Positions 1 through 7,452 of a stretch of 17,826 bases of DNA are shown piece after piece. The notes under the pieces were generated by a model, which searched no databases, was not told the DNA's origin, and saw only the letters and a program-made list of their open reading frames with translations. The position numbers were made by a program, and so were the translations under genes. The stretch spans positions 1-17,826 of the forward strand of contig CAJTTS010000070.1 of assembly GCA_910579155.1 (NCBI GenBank). Direction: 5' to 3'. Each line of letters starts with the position of its first letter. Positions within the stretch are counted from its first letter, which is position 1. The DNA is from an uncultured Oscillospiraceae bacterium. GTDB taxonomy: Bacteria; Bacillota_A; Clostridia; Oscillospirales; Oscillospiraceae.

Positions 1-137
1 CGGGTGAGCACATCACCATGCACAACCTGGAACTTTACAGTATCTGAGGAGAAGATTCGGCTTAGGACTGTGGAGAGCGAGGTTTCATCGGTCGGCCCCT
101 CTACGATGAAGAGCATGATTTTCTTTTTTGCCATCAT
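1..137 (-). CDS. Partial TOPRIM-like nuclease-type protein, 5' end only
   Basis: This frame opens on the minus strand at 137 and stays open for 45 codons to the window edge. It overlaps the stop of the upstream ATPase gene as ATGA, which indicates translational coupling. The protein starts M-M-A-K-K-K and then reads IMLFIVEGPTDETSL. A hydrophobic strand ending in a glutamate, followed by G-x-T-D-E, is typical of the first strand of TOPRIM-like domains such as those of OLD nucleases, RloB-type proteins and DUF4435. In those folds the glutamate helps bind the catalytic metal. Such proteins are commonly encoded beside AAA ATPases in phage-defence operons. Only the N-terminus is visible, so the exact family (PARIS AriB-like, RloB-like, DUF4276-like or other) cannot be decided. 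A second in-frame ATG at 134 is an alternative start. Confidence 0.6.
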   Translation of the reverse strand, partial: MMAKKKIMLFIVEGPTDETSLSTVLSRIFSSDTVKFQVVHGDVLT

Positions 138-1516
138 CCGTCCTCCACCCTGTCCACGCTGGGGATACCGATCTTACGCATTGCATGGGCGATCTCAATA
201 CTGTTTGTCTCCCGGTATAGCTCCTCACCATCACCACCCAGGGTGATGTCTCTAAAGTAGCGCAGCCGGAGATTATTGCTGGGTTTAATATTGGAAGCTC
301 GCACATAGCGGTTTTCCGGGTTCGTCGTCGTGAAGACAATGGAGCTGCTGTTCAGCATCTCCAGCGGCCGGAGGTTATGGGATGTGAAAATCAACTGGCC
401 CTGTCCAGATTTCTGCATAATCTGCAGCAGTTCCCCCAGCAAGTACTCATAAATGCCGGAATCCAATTCGTCAATGGCCAGCGTGATACTAGGGCTGTTA
501 TAGGTGCAGATAAAGAGGTGCAGAATTGATATAATCTTCTTGATGCCTTCCGACTCATATTTTAAAGGTAATTGAATGGGCTCATTGGTTTCTGGGCTTG
601 ATATGGTTCGCACCAACTGTGCCTGGATACCTATGCCTCCTTTTTCCGTAAACTCTTTACCTAGAGGAGCAAGTTCGATTTCCATACCGGGTATGACTTC
701 GCGCAACACTACATTGATCGTTTTAATAACCTCTCTGGCAATCGAAAATTCAATAACCGGAATAATTGCGGGCTGATCCAAGGGCAACTTCAGTTGTCCA
801 AGGGAGTTTTTTTTGCGATAGATCACAGGGAGTGCAGCCCCCATAGAGGATAGCCCTGTTCCCCTGCTATTGACTACAAATAAACTTGCTCCCGCAAAAT
901 GCCGAAGTGCGAACAACATATGATACCATAAAGTGTTGCCGGAGCCTTGCTGCAGTAAAACAAAAACTTCATTTGAAAAGAGGAATGACCGATGCTCTTT
1001 GGCACACAGTCTCTTTGTGACCCGAAGTTCGTCCAGAACTTGCGGATCCTTGCCAAACAACTCCTTTTTTTTCGTCTCTGGGGTAATCAGTGTTTTCGTA
1101 TGTGAGGACTGGCTCTCCAAGATAAGGTTCATCCTGGTCCACTCGCCATCCTGAAGTACAGATGCCTTCACAGATTCATTCAGGTAATCCCGCCCCACTT
1201 GGGCAGAATACACCGTTCGGAACTTATGCCCCTGGTCATCTTCCACACTAAACTCAAAATCCAGTTCTGCCGCATCATGCCCCTTGGAAATACAGCTTTC
1301 CATAGATTCCTTGATAGGCGAACCTGACAGCAGGCATTTTAAAACTTCCAATGCGTCAATAAATGTTGTCTTGCCGGATCCGTTCTGACCATAAATCCCA
1401 AGAACATCAGACTTCATTGAAAAATTGTCTGATGCCAAATTACAAGGGAAGCGAATCTCACCAAGGTGGACATTCCGAAAATATTTGATTGTTGCCGATT
1501 GAACTCGAACCCTCAC
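134..1516 (-). CDS. AAA/ABC-type ATPase (OLD/RecF-like head), putative defence ATPase
   Basis: This 460-residue ATPase has a Walker A motif GQNGSGKT at residues 43-50. A signature-like ESEGIKK lies near residue 322, a Walker B TLAIDELDSG spans about 345-354 with catalytic E350, and an H-loop TSHN places a histidine at 380. This is the layout of SMC/RecF-like AAA_15/AAA_21 proteins. No C-terminal TOPRIM domain follows; the protein ends soon after residue 455, and the nuclease-like part is the separate overlapping gene downstream. The GTG start at 1516 was chosen because an AAGGAGG-type site (complement of 1525-1530) lies 8 nt upstream. An ATG at 1579 is in frame, but it falls inside the -35 box of the promoter for this gene and has no ribosome site. 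The likely role is ATP-driven sensing or gating of the partner nuclease, as in ATPase-nuclease defence pairs. That role is inference. Confidence 0.8.
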   Translation of the reverse strand: MRVRVQSATIKYFRNVHLGEIRFPCNLASDNFSMKSDVLGIYGQNGSGKTTFIDALEVLKCLLSGSPIKESMESCISKGHDAAELDFEFSVEDDQGHKFRTVYSAQVGRDYLNESVKASVLQDGEWTRMNLILESQSSHTKTLITPETKKKELFGKDPQVLDELRVTKRLCAKEHRSFLFSNEVFVLLQQGSGNTLWYHMLFALRHFAGASLFVVNSRGTGLSSMGAALPVIYRKKNSLGQLKLPLDQPAIIPVIEFSIAREVIKTINVVLREVIPGMEIELAPLGKEFTEKGGIGIQAQLVRTISSPETNEPIQLPLKYESEGIKKIISILHLFICTYNSPSITLAIDELDSGIYEYLLGELLQIMQKSGQGQLIFTSHNLRPLEMLNSSSIVFTTTNPENRYVRASNIKPSNNLRLRYFRDITLGGDGEELYRETNSIEIAHAMRKIGIPSVDRVEDG

Positions 1517-1550
1517 CGCAGATTCCTCCTTCCACTTAACCAGCAATTCT

Positions 1551-1579
1551 ATTATACCCCTTTTCTGCGCTACATTCAA
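1551..1579 (-). promoter_or_regulatory. Sigma-70-type promoter of the AAA ATPase gene
   Basis: On the minus strand there is a perfect -10 box TATAAT (complement of 1551-1556) and a -35 box TTGAAT (complement of 1574-1579), separated by exactly 17 bp. Transcription should begin near 1544, giving a leader of roughly 28 nt that contains the GGAGG site and leads to the GTG at 1516. This arrangement excludes the longer ATG start at 1579. Confidence 0.75.
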
Positions 1580-1866
1580 GGGGAATGGAGAAAAAGTTAT
1601 TTTTTATTCCTAATGACACATTTCTATCTTCGATATGGCAAAAGTACGCCATACATTAGCCCTGTATCTCTTGGGCAGAATGTATTGCGCTATACTGTAT
1701 TAAAGCGGCTTTGACCTCTCTTTTCAGGTCAGAGCCGCTTTGAAAAAATTTTTCTGGGATTTCAAAATTCCTTGTCCCCAAGTCGCCCTTTTTCGACATA
1801 TGATTATTAGATAGGGCAATAGGGATCTAACCCTATCGTACACTTCGTTTGGGAGGGAAACTCGCT
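1580..1866. other. Divergent intergenic region with hairpin and inverted repeats
   Basis: This region separates the minus-strand ATPase gene from the plus-strand membrane-protein gene and encodes no convincing protein. It holds three inverted repeats. The first is TATGGC at 1634-1639 paired with GCCATA at 1648-1653. The second is the strong hairpin at 1702-1741, listed separately. The third is ATAGGG at 1819-1824 paired with CCCTAT at 1831-1836. A TATACT hexamer at 1691-1696 and a TATGAT at 1799-1804 are possible plus-strand -10 boxes, but neither has a good -35 box at the right distance. The rest is AT-rich spacer. Confidence 0.5.
1702..1741. terminator. Strong 16-bp hairpin, possible terminator or attenuator
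   Basis: The arms are AAAGCGGCTTTGACCT (1702-1717) and AGGTCAGAGCCGCTTT (1726-1741). They pair over 16 bp with one G-T wobble around an 8-nt pyrimidine-rich loop. The A-tracts and T-tracts at the base, plus the A6T5 run at 1743-1753, are terminator-like, but the T-run does not follow directly on the plus strand. It sits between diverging genes, where no upstream gene needs terminating. It could be a leader attenuator for the membrane-protein gene or a remnant. Confidence 0.45.
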
Positions 1867-2628
1867 ATGGAAGAAATCCTTGCTCGTTTACTGGCATTTC
1901 AGATCGTTATTGACCTGATCAGCGTCACGGTCGGAGCTGGTCTCTGCTTTGGTGCGCTGAAATGGCGCCGAGGCCTGCTGACAACAACCGCCATAGCCTG
2001 GGGCCTGTTCCTTGGCGTCATTGCGGCTATGTTCGTTGGCGAAGCGTTTGGAGAGGTGGGCGCAATCCTTTGTGTCCTGGTTGGGCTGATTGGCCTGCCC
2101 ATCCTGACCTATGTGTCCCCAACCGTGAACCGGTTTGTTTTGGGCTTCCTGGTCAGCAGTAAGTTGCTCTTCATGCTTACCACAGTATTGGCGAAAGAGG
2201 GGGCTATTGGCATTGAGGAGACCATCATGATTCCTCTTGCAGTGGGTACTGTAGTTGGTATTGCGCTGATGGCCTGGACTCAGATGCGTGTCAGCGCATT
2301 TGTCTTGGGGTGTACCTTTATCGGCGCCAGCCAGATCGCCCCCGTGGTCTCAGAATGGATCAATCGAATTTTCTTTGCGGCTACCGGCGATATTGGATAT
2401 CTGTTTGACCCTATTGACCTGTTCTTTGCGCTGTTCAAAATTGAGCTTACGGACCAGTGGATGTTGATTGCGATGATTGTGCTTATGGTCTGGGGCGGGT
2501 ACAAGCAGATCAACAATTTGAAGAAAAACGGCATCCCCTTGGACACTCCCTTGATTGGGTTTGAGAGCCCGACCGGGCCCAATGGGAGAATCTACACGAA
2601 AAACGGTCACATTGATACGATGGAGTAA
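1867..2628 (+). CDS. Seven-helix membrane protein of unknown function
   Basis: This 253-residue protein is almost entirely hydrophobic. About seven membrane segments are visible, near residues 9-30, 36-58, 62-86, 90-110, 117-140, 142-162 and 195-215. A short polar C-terminal tail of about 35 residues contains the stretch GRIYTKNGHIDTM. The ATG at 1867 was chosen because GGGAGG at 1851-1856 lies 10 nt upstream; a TTG at 1849 is in frame but lies upstream of that site. The glycine-rich multi-helix pattern is loosely like DUF4203/TMEM198-type proteins, but I do not recognise the family. It is separated from the next operon by a 255-bp AT-rich gap, so membership in the downstream system is possible but unproven. 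Base composition is lower in GC than the downstream cluster. Confidence 0.75.
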   Translation: MEEILARLLAFQIVIDLISVTVGAGLCFGALKWRRGLLTTTAIAWGLFLGVIAAMFVGEAFGEVGAILCVLVGLIGLPILTYVSPTVNRFVLGFLVSSKLLFMLTTVLAKEGAIGIEETIMIPLAVGTVVGIALMAWTQMRVSAFVLGCTFIGASQIAPVVSEWINRIFFAATGDIGYLFDPIDLFFALFKIELTDQWMLIAMIVLMVWGGYKQINNLKKNGIPLDTPLIGFESPTGPNGRIYTKNGHIDTME

Positions 2629-2883
2629 GCACAGAGATTGCTCATTTTATATGCTATAGCTTATTTTAATCATGCAATAGCAAGTGAAGCCCAAAGAAAA
2701 AAGAATGAAATAAAATTTTTACGAAATTTTTTAAAAACCAGGTGTCCAAAATCGACCCGTTTCATCGTTATAACTTATGAGAGACACAGCGAGGGAGAGT
2801 TCCGGTCACTGGCAGAACAGGGACTTTGCCAAGGACCAACCGTCCCCTCCTATTATCAGAACAGTTCCGGGGAGGATATCGCA
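2629..2883 (+). promoter_or_regulatory. AT-rich leader upstream of the VWA-led operon
   Basis: The first part (about 2640-2740) is strongly AT-rich, with several A-tracts and T-tracts, and looks like a promoter region with possible UP-element or bent-DNA character. A TATAAC at 2769-2774 is the best -10 candidate, but the -35 match is poor. Near the end, CCTCC at about 2845-2849 can pair with the GGAGG at 2871-2875 that serves the GTG start at 2884. This could mask that ribosome site. An open frame starts with TTG at 2638 and runs through the region, but it has no ribosome site and its composition does not look coding. Confidence 0.35.
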
Positions 2884-4743
2884 GTGAAGTGGAAACGTTC
2901 GCGTCTATATTCTTTCATCCTGGCCTTCCTCATGCTGATGGCCTGCATACAGACGCAGGCCGCTGCCGCCAACCTGCCGCCGGGCACATCAAAGGCCGTG
3001 GTGTTCCTGCTGGACGCGAGCAACAGCATGAACACCAACGACCGGGAACGGCTGGCAAAAGACAGCATCGCCCAGCTCATATACAGCCTGCCCTCCAACT
3101 ACTATGTTGGTTTTGCCGCCTATAATACCAGTGTTGTCTCCAGCATCGGAATGCAGGGCAGCAGCGCCCGGGAGCCGGTCATGGAGGAGGTTGACGCCGT
3201 GGCCTATACCGGCTACACCAACGCCGGGGCTGGCCTGACAACAGGGATGGAGCTGCTTGAGACGGTGGATGCAGCCGAGAAAACAGTTGTGATCCTGTCG
3301 GATGGCGAGATCATCATGAACAGCGATGAAGCCACAGCGGAGTCTGTCAGCCAATTTCAGGCCGCTGTCGAGGCTGCACAGGCCGAGGGCGTCCGGATTC
3401 ACGTCATTGGGCTGGGCGCGGATATGGCGGACGAGGACAACACCATCTTCTCCGCCGCAACACAAACGAAGGGTGTCAACTACCATGCGCCGCAATCCAC
3501 GGATATCCAAAGTGTGATTGATTCTATCCTGTTGGAGCAGCTGGGCGTTAAGAAGACCCGGGCCGCCATCATCGACACGGACGGCGGCACAGAGGATATT
3601 ACGGTGTCCATCCCTTCTGCCAATACCAGCCGGACGCGCATTTTGCTGACCAGCGGGAGCCCCATCCAGAATTTGAAGGCGGACTTCAGCGCGGTAAACG
3701 GCTGGCAGTACAGCGGCTCCCGGTATACGCTGCTGGAGCTGGATCACCCGACAGACACCGCGGTACATATCACGTTCCAGGGCCGGGCTGGGGGCCAGGT
3801 GAAGGTCGACGTCATTTCAGAGTATGTACTGACAACGAAGCTCGCCGCTTCCTATACCGATTCTGAGCCGGAATCGCCGGAGGCGGAGTACCTTGATAGG
3901 GCCGCGGAGATATCCGCCGCGTTCTATGACGCGGGAGACTCCGACAGGCAGATGCTGACGGACCCGGTTTTCCAGGGGCTGCTGGTTCCGACAACAGCCG
4001 GTGGTGACCCTGTGACCTGTTACCTGAAGGATGGGGTTATCACCTTCCAACGCACCGTTACAGCGGATGCAAAGCTCCCGGTTCAGTTTGACTTCACAAG
4101 ACTGGATACCAACCTGATCCTGGAGCAGCCGATTCTTTTGGATTTGGAGGGGCCGCCCGCGCTGCCCAAGCCCCCATTGGAGGACTACCGCCCGCAGATG
4201 ATTGTTGGGGCCCTGATTTTGCTGGCGCTTATCTCCATGCTTATTATCTGGCTGGCATCCCGACGTAAAAAAGCAAAAGCAGTCGCCTCACCGGCCGCCC
4301 CTACCGCCCCCGCAGCCGCCGCACCGGTGGCCAGGGCGGAGGAACCCGGTCGATATGGGTATGTGGGACGTCTGAATATCTACATCACCAACACGCTGTC
4401 CGGGCATGATTTCCCGCCGCTCACCTATAACCTGTTCCGCATTCCGGGCGGAAAGAAGCTCTCTTTGCAGGAGATTTTGGACGGCTGCGAGGTGGACGAG
4501 CCCTTCGAGGGGGCGGACAAAATCTTCTTCCAGCCCGGCGCAGGCCATTGCCTGCTGCTGACCAACGAATCTGACTGCACGCTGATGCAGAACCGTGAGA
4601 TTCTGATGAAGGGCCGCAGCTATCAAATCAGCCTCAACTCCAAGGTGGACATCACGTTCGAGGACGAACGCAGTGAAATCGCGCTCCAGTACCGGGATGT
4701 AAAGCCCAGTGACATGAGACTTCTGGCGGGAGAACCCCACTAA
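2884..4743 (+). CDS. Membrane-anchored VWA-domain protein with FHA-like cytoplasmic tail
   Basis: This protein has 619 residues from the GTG at 2884, which follows GGAGG at 2871-2875 by 8 nt. It starts with a signal sequence: KWKRSR, then a hydrophobic stretch to about residue 28. Cleavage may be at AAA/AN, or it may be a lipoprotein through LMAC with C21. A von Willebrand A domain spans about 36-205. Its MIDAS is intact: DASNS at 44-48, a threonine at about 109-112 in TGYTNAG, and SDGE with D140. A beta-rich extracytoplasmic region follows. A membrane span at about 440-461 ends in RRKKAK, then comes an Ala/Pro linker. The last 140 residues form a beta-rich domain resembling a divergent FHA fold. 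It likely binds a ligand or envelope partner outside and couples to the FHA/PP2C proteins inside; this role is inferred. It is the first gene of the long cluster. Confidence 0.85.
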   Translation: MKWKRSRLYSFILAFLMLMACIQTQAAAANLPPGTSKAVVFLLDASNSMNTNDRERLAKDSIAQLIYSLPSNYYVGFAAYNTSVVSSIGMQGSSAREPVMEEVDAVAYTGYTNAGAGLTTGMELLETVDAAEKTVVILSDGEIIMNSDEATAESVSQFQAAVEAAQAEGVRIHVIGLGADMADEDNTIFSAATQTKGVNYHAPQSTDIQSVIDSILLEQLGVKKTRAAIIDTDGGTEDITVSIPSANTSRTRILLTSGSPIQNLKADFSAVNGWQYSGSRYTLLELDHPTDTAVHITFQGRAGGQVKVDVISEYVLTTKLAASYTDSEPESPEAEYLDRAAEISAAFYDAGDSDRQMLTDPVFQGLLVPTTAGGDPVTCYLKDGVITFQRTVTADAKLPVQFDFTRLDTNLILEQPILLDLEGPPALPKPPLEDYRPQMIVGALILLALISMLIIWLASRRKKAKAVASPAAPTAPAAAAPVARAEEPGRYGYVGRLNIYITNTLSGHDFPPLTYNLFRIPGGKKLSLQEILDGCEVDEPFEGADKIFFQPGAGHCLLLTNESDCTLMQNREILMKGRSYQISLNSKVDITFEDERSEIALQYRDVKPSDMRLLAGEPH

Positions 4744-4797
4744 ATGTTCCGCCCACCATGGTCTACATATTAAACTATAACAAAGGGATGTGATTAC

Positions 4798-6978
4798 TTG
4801 AAGATCATCAGTCAGACCAACCGCACCCTTCTTCTGGAGGAGTTCAATCCGGAAAAGCTGGACCTGCTCACCATGATCGGCGACGTGAGGGGCATCGACA
4901 GCCTCAGTGACGACAAGATCAAAGAGATCAACGAGGCCCTGCTGTGCCGGAGCTACGAGGAGTTCCAGGAGAAATTCGCACCCTGTATCTACAGCTTCTA
5001 TGACGCCAACACGCAGACCGTCCGCTACACCCTCAAGAAGCCGGAGAGCATCCCGGAGAATATGCTCACCGTGATCCCGCTGAACCAGCAGAACGACTTC
5101 CTGAAGATGCTGTTCTCCCTCATGGAGGCCAAGAAGTCCCAGGGCGTCCTCAACGTGGACTTCGGGTTTGAGCATCTGCTGGACATGATCTCCCCCAAGA
5201 AGGTGATGGAGGACATCCGGCAGGTCCGCAAGGAGATCCGGTACAACTACGGGAAGTACGCCGCCCTGGAGGAGGGCGACCCCGCCCGTCTGGATGTGGG
5301 CGACAAGCTGAACGTCCTGTTCGAGTCCGCCAGCGACAACTACAACAACGTCCTGGCCATGCTGCCGCTGGCCATCGAGGACATCAAGACCCGGCTGCTC
5401 CTGGGCGCCGGCGACCAGGGCATCAATCCCAACCAGATTGCCCTGGGTATGCTGACCATGGGCGACAACGGCGAGCTGAAGGTCCTGGAGGCCCCCAAGC
5501 AGGAGACCACCGCCCTGGCCACCATCGACGACCACATCAACACCGGCCTGATGGCGGCGCTGGAGGAGGATTACCAGCAGGTCAACGAGTGCCCCACCGA
5601 CTATGTGAAGGACCTGGTTGTGCGTACCTTCTGTCCGCTGCCCTCCACGATCCAGACGGAGATCGACGTGGAGCGTGAGGTGGCCAACTACAACTCCTAC
5701 CTCCAGTTCTACAAGGAGGCCAAGGACGGCTTCATCAAGGTGGTCAAGCCCCTGGTGGAGAAGATGCTGGGCGTGAAGATGTTCTTCGACCAGTACAAGT
5801 GCCGGGTGAAGGGAATGGTGCCCACCCTGCTGGTGGCCAATATCCGCCCGGAGATGCTGGCCAAGAGCACCAATCTCCCCACCCTCCACGCCTATCTGAA
5901 CAGCACCAACGGGAAAAACAACTTTGCCGACACCGTCTGGTACGCCATCTTCCCCAATGTCTCCATCAACCCCAAGGAAGGCGCCAAACTGCGCCGGGAG
6001 CGGTTCGCCGGCAACATCCACAAGCAGAATGATGATGTGAACAGTATGGAGACGCTGGCCACCCTGCTGGACGTGCTGAAGGACTACAAGGTGGAGACCT
6101 TCTTCTCCTTCGAGGGGCGGGACGACACCACCTTCGACAATGTGGCCGCCGAGGGTATCCAGAAGTACATCGACCGCTGTGAGCCGCTGATAGGCCGGCC
6201 CTACAGTGAGTTCGCCATCCCCTGTATCCCCAACTTCACCGTGATCCCCAAGAACAAGTCCGGCGTGACGCTGGATAAGCTGATGACCATCAACGACGAC
6301 AATGTGGCCCAGCTCTCCGACGCCAAAGAGGACATCATGCGGCTGTGGATCGAGGGCGTCTACATCGGCGCGGCCTATGTCGCCGCAGGGTTCCGCGCCG
6401 CCTGCCAGTGCCCCGACTACCTGCATGACTACTACCGCAAGAAGAAGTATGATTCCGAGCTGCCCGGTGTGCGCTATGACGTGGAGTCCGGGGACCATGC
6501 CCTGTGGACCCGCACCACCATGCCCAAGGAGATCACCGGCTTCACCAATACGATCAAGGACCAGATCAACCGCCGGAATTTCGGCTGGGTATTCGCGTCG
6601 GAGAACGCCTCCCTGGAGGGGCAAAACATCACGGAGATCACCATTTACAAGGCCCGCAACCTGCTGTACGACCCTGAGCGTGCCACCTATGAGCCCGCCT
6701 ACAAAACGCAGGTGACGACCTATATCGAGCGCATCCTGCGCCATGCCACCGGCGACTTCAAGGAAGACCGGATCAAGATGTTCTTCTCGAACAATCCCGC
6801 CAGCCAGAAGAGCCAGTGGGTGGCCAAGCAGGACTGCATCAATGCTGTGTTAGATGAAGGCGACGACCTTGGCTATTCGATTGATGAAGCCACCGGCATG
6901 TGCGACCTGACCATCTACTTCGATGGCAACGCACGCAATCTGGAAGTCATGATCAACCGCCTTTCTTCTAAAAAATAA
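4798..6978 (+). CDS. Large structural protein, candidate contractile-sheath (TssC-like) protein
   Basis: This soluble 726-residue protein has no signal peptide or membrane span. The TTG start at 4798 follows AAGGGA (about 4783-4788) by roughly 9 nt; no better start is in frame. Codon choice is extremely biased to C/G-ending optimal codons, as expected for an abundant protein. The last 190 residues have a sheath-like order: LWTRTT, INRRNFGWVF, then an amphipathic region with IERILR, FFSNNP, INAVLDEGDDLG, CDLTIYFDG and a terminal VMINRL. This pattern recalls the C-terminal fold of phage and type VI sheath proteins, but overall similarity to known TssC is not obvious by eye. The gene sits directly before two Hcp-like tube genes, as tssC commonly precedes hcp. 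The first 350 residues are helical and unassigned; whether they replace TssB is unknown. Sheath identity is inference. Confidence 0.5.
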   Translation: MKIISQTNRTLLLEEFNPEKLDLLTMIGDVRGIDSLSDDKIKEINEALLCRSYEEFQEKFAPCIYSFYDANTQTVRYTLKKPESIPENMLTVIPLNQQNDFLKMLFSLMEAKKSQGVLNVDFGFEHLLDMISPKKVMEDIRQVRKEIRYNYGKYAALEEGDPARLDVGDKLNVLFESASDNYNNVLAMLPLAIEDIKTRLLLGAGDQGINPNQIALGMLTMGDNGELKVLEAPKQETTALATIDDHINTGLMAALEEDYQQVNECPTDYVKDLVVRTFCPLPSTIQTEIDVEREVANYNSYLQFYKEAKDGFIKVVKPLVEKMLGVKMFFDQYKCRVKGMVPTLLVANIRPEMLAKSTNLPTLHAYLNSTNGKNNFADTVWYAIFPNVSINPKEGAKLRRERFAGNIHKQNDDVNSMETLATLLDVLKDYKVETFFSFEGRDDTTFDNVAAEGIQKYIDRCEPLIGRPYSEFAIPCIPNFTVIPKNKSGVTLDKLMTINDDNVAQLSDAKEDIMRLWIEGVYIGAAYVAAGFRAACQCPDYLHDYYRKKKYDSELPGVRYDVESGDHALWTRTTMPKEITGFTNTIKDQINRRNFGWVFASENASLEGQNITEITIYKARNLLYDPERATYEPAYKTQVTTYIERILRHATGDFKEDRIKMFFSNNPASQKSQWVAKQDCINAVLDEGDDLGYSIDEATGMCDLTIYFDGNARNLEVMINRLSSKK

Positions 6979-7003
6979 TAAATGATCAGGAGGTAATGTA
7001 ACC

Positions 7004-7432
7004 ATGGGATTCAGACTGGAAATTGATGGATCCGGCCCCGTCAAGCTGAGCGAGCGGTGCATTAAGAACGTGGAGTTCCGCAGCGAAATCCCCGAGGACT
7101 CCAACGCCCGTGCCACCGACAACGGCGCTTCGCTGAAGATCTGGGGCAAAATGCTCTTCTCCCTGGGCGGCGAGGAGCAGGACTCCACGCTCAACCTGGC
7201 CAAGTGGAGCGTGGTGCCCAGCGAGTCTGCGGACAGCTACCGGAAGGTGAAGGTGGACGTGATCTCCGCCTCCCAGGTGGTCCGGCAGATCACCCTGCCC
7301 AACGCCTTCGTCATGGAGTACTCCGAGAGCCTGGACGACAAGACCGGCGTGGGCGAGTTCTACCTGCATGTGAAGCAGAAGAAGGATAAGACGACGGACA
7401 CCGCCATTGAGGGCGGGTTCAGCGGCGAATAA
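7004..7432 (+). CDS. Hcp/TssD-like tube protein, paralogue 1
   Basis: This 142-residue beta-rich protein starts at the ATG at 7004, 9 nt after a perfect AGGAGGT (6988-6994). The second half carries the pattern seen in TssD (Bacteroidota-type Hcp) proteins: YRKVKVDVI, then a hydrophobic strand, then LPNAFVMEYSESLDD, then alternating strand EFYLHVKQKKD. The Y-S/T-E-S-hydrophobic segment after an N/D-A-hydrophobic turn is the most diagnostic part. In known systems Hcp forms stacked hexameric rings that make the inner tube of a contractile injection apparatus. Codons are highly optimised, implying strong expression. It is encoded 25 nt after the sheath candidate and 20 nt before its paralogue. 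Length is slightly shorter than typical Hcp (about 130-170 residues). The role as a tube subunit is inferred from fold-like pattern and context. Confidence 0.65.
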   Translation: MGFRLEIDGSGPVKLSERCIKNVEFRSEIPEDSNARATDNGASLKIWGKMLFSLGGEEQDSTLNLAKWSVVPSESADSYRKVKVDVISASQVVRQITLPNAFVMEYSESLDDKTGVGEFYLHVKQKKDKTTDTAIEGGFSGE

Positions 7433-7452
7433 AAGAAAGGAGCGAGTGAACG

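Noticed and set aside
1849..1866. TTG start at 1849 for the membrane protein
   Set aside because: The ribosome site GGGAGG at 1851-1856 lies downstream of it and is correctly spaced for the ATG at 1867.
2638..2883. N-terminal extension of the VWA protein from a TTG at 2638
   Set aside because: AT-rich composition, no ribosome site, and the extension would bury a proper signal peptide that starts at the GTG at 2884 after a good GGAGG.
4776..4781. TATAAC as a promoter -10 box directly before the sheath candidate
   Set aside because: No -35 match at 16-18 bp, and the start of transcription would fall in the ribosome site.
4288..6744. Very long open frame on the minus strand (818 codons) opposite the sheath candidate
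   Set aside because: It is a shadow of the strongly codon-biased plus-strand gene; its protein is repetitive in His, Val, Gly, Leu and Gln with no domain, and there is no ribosome site.
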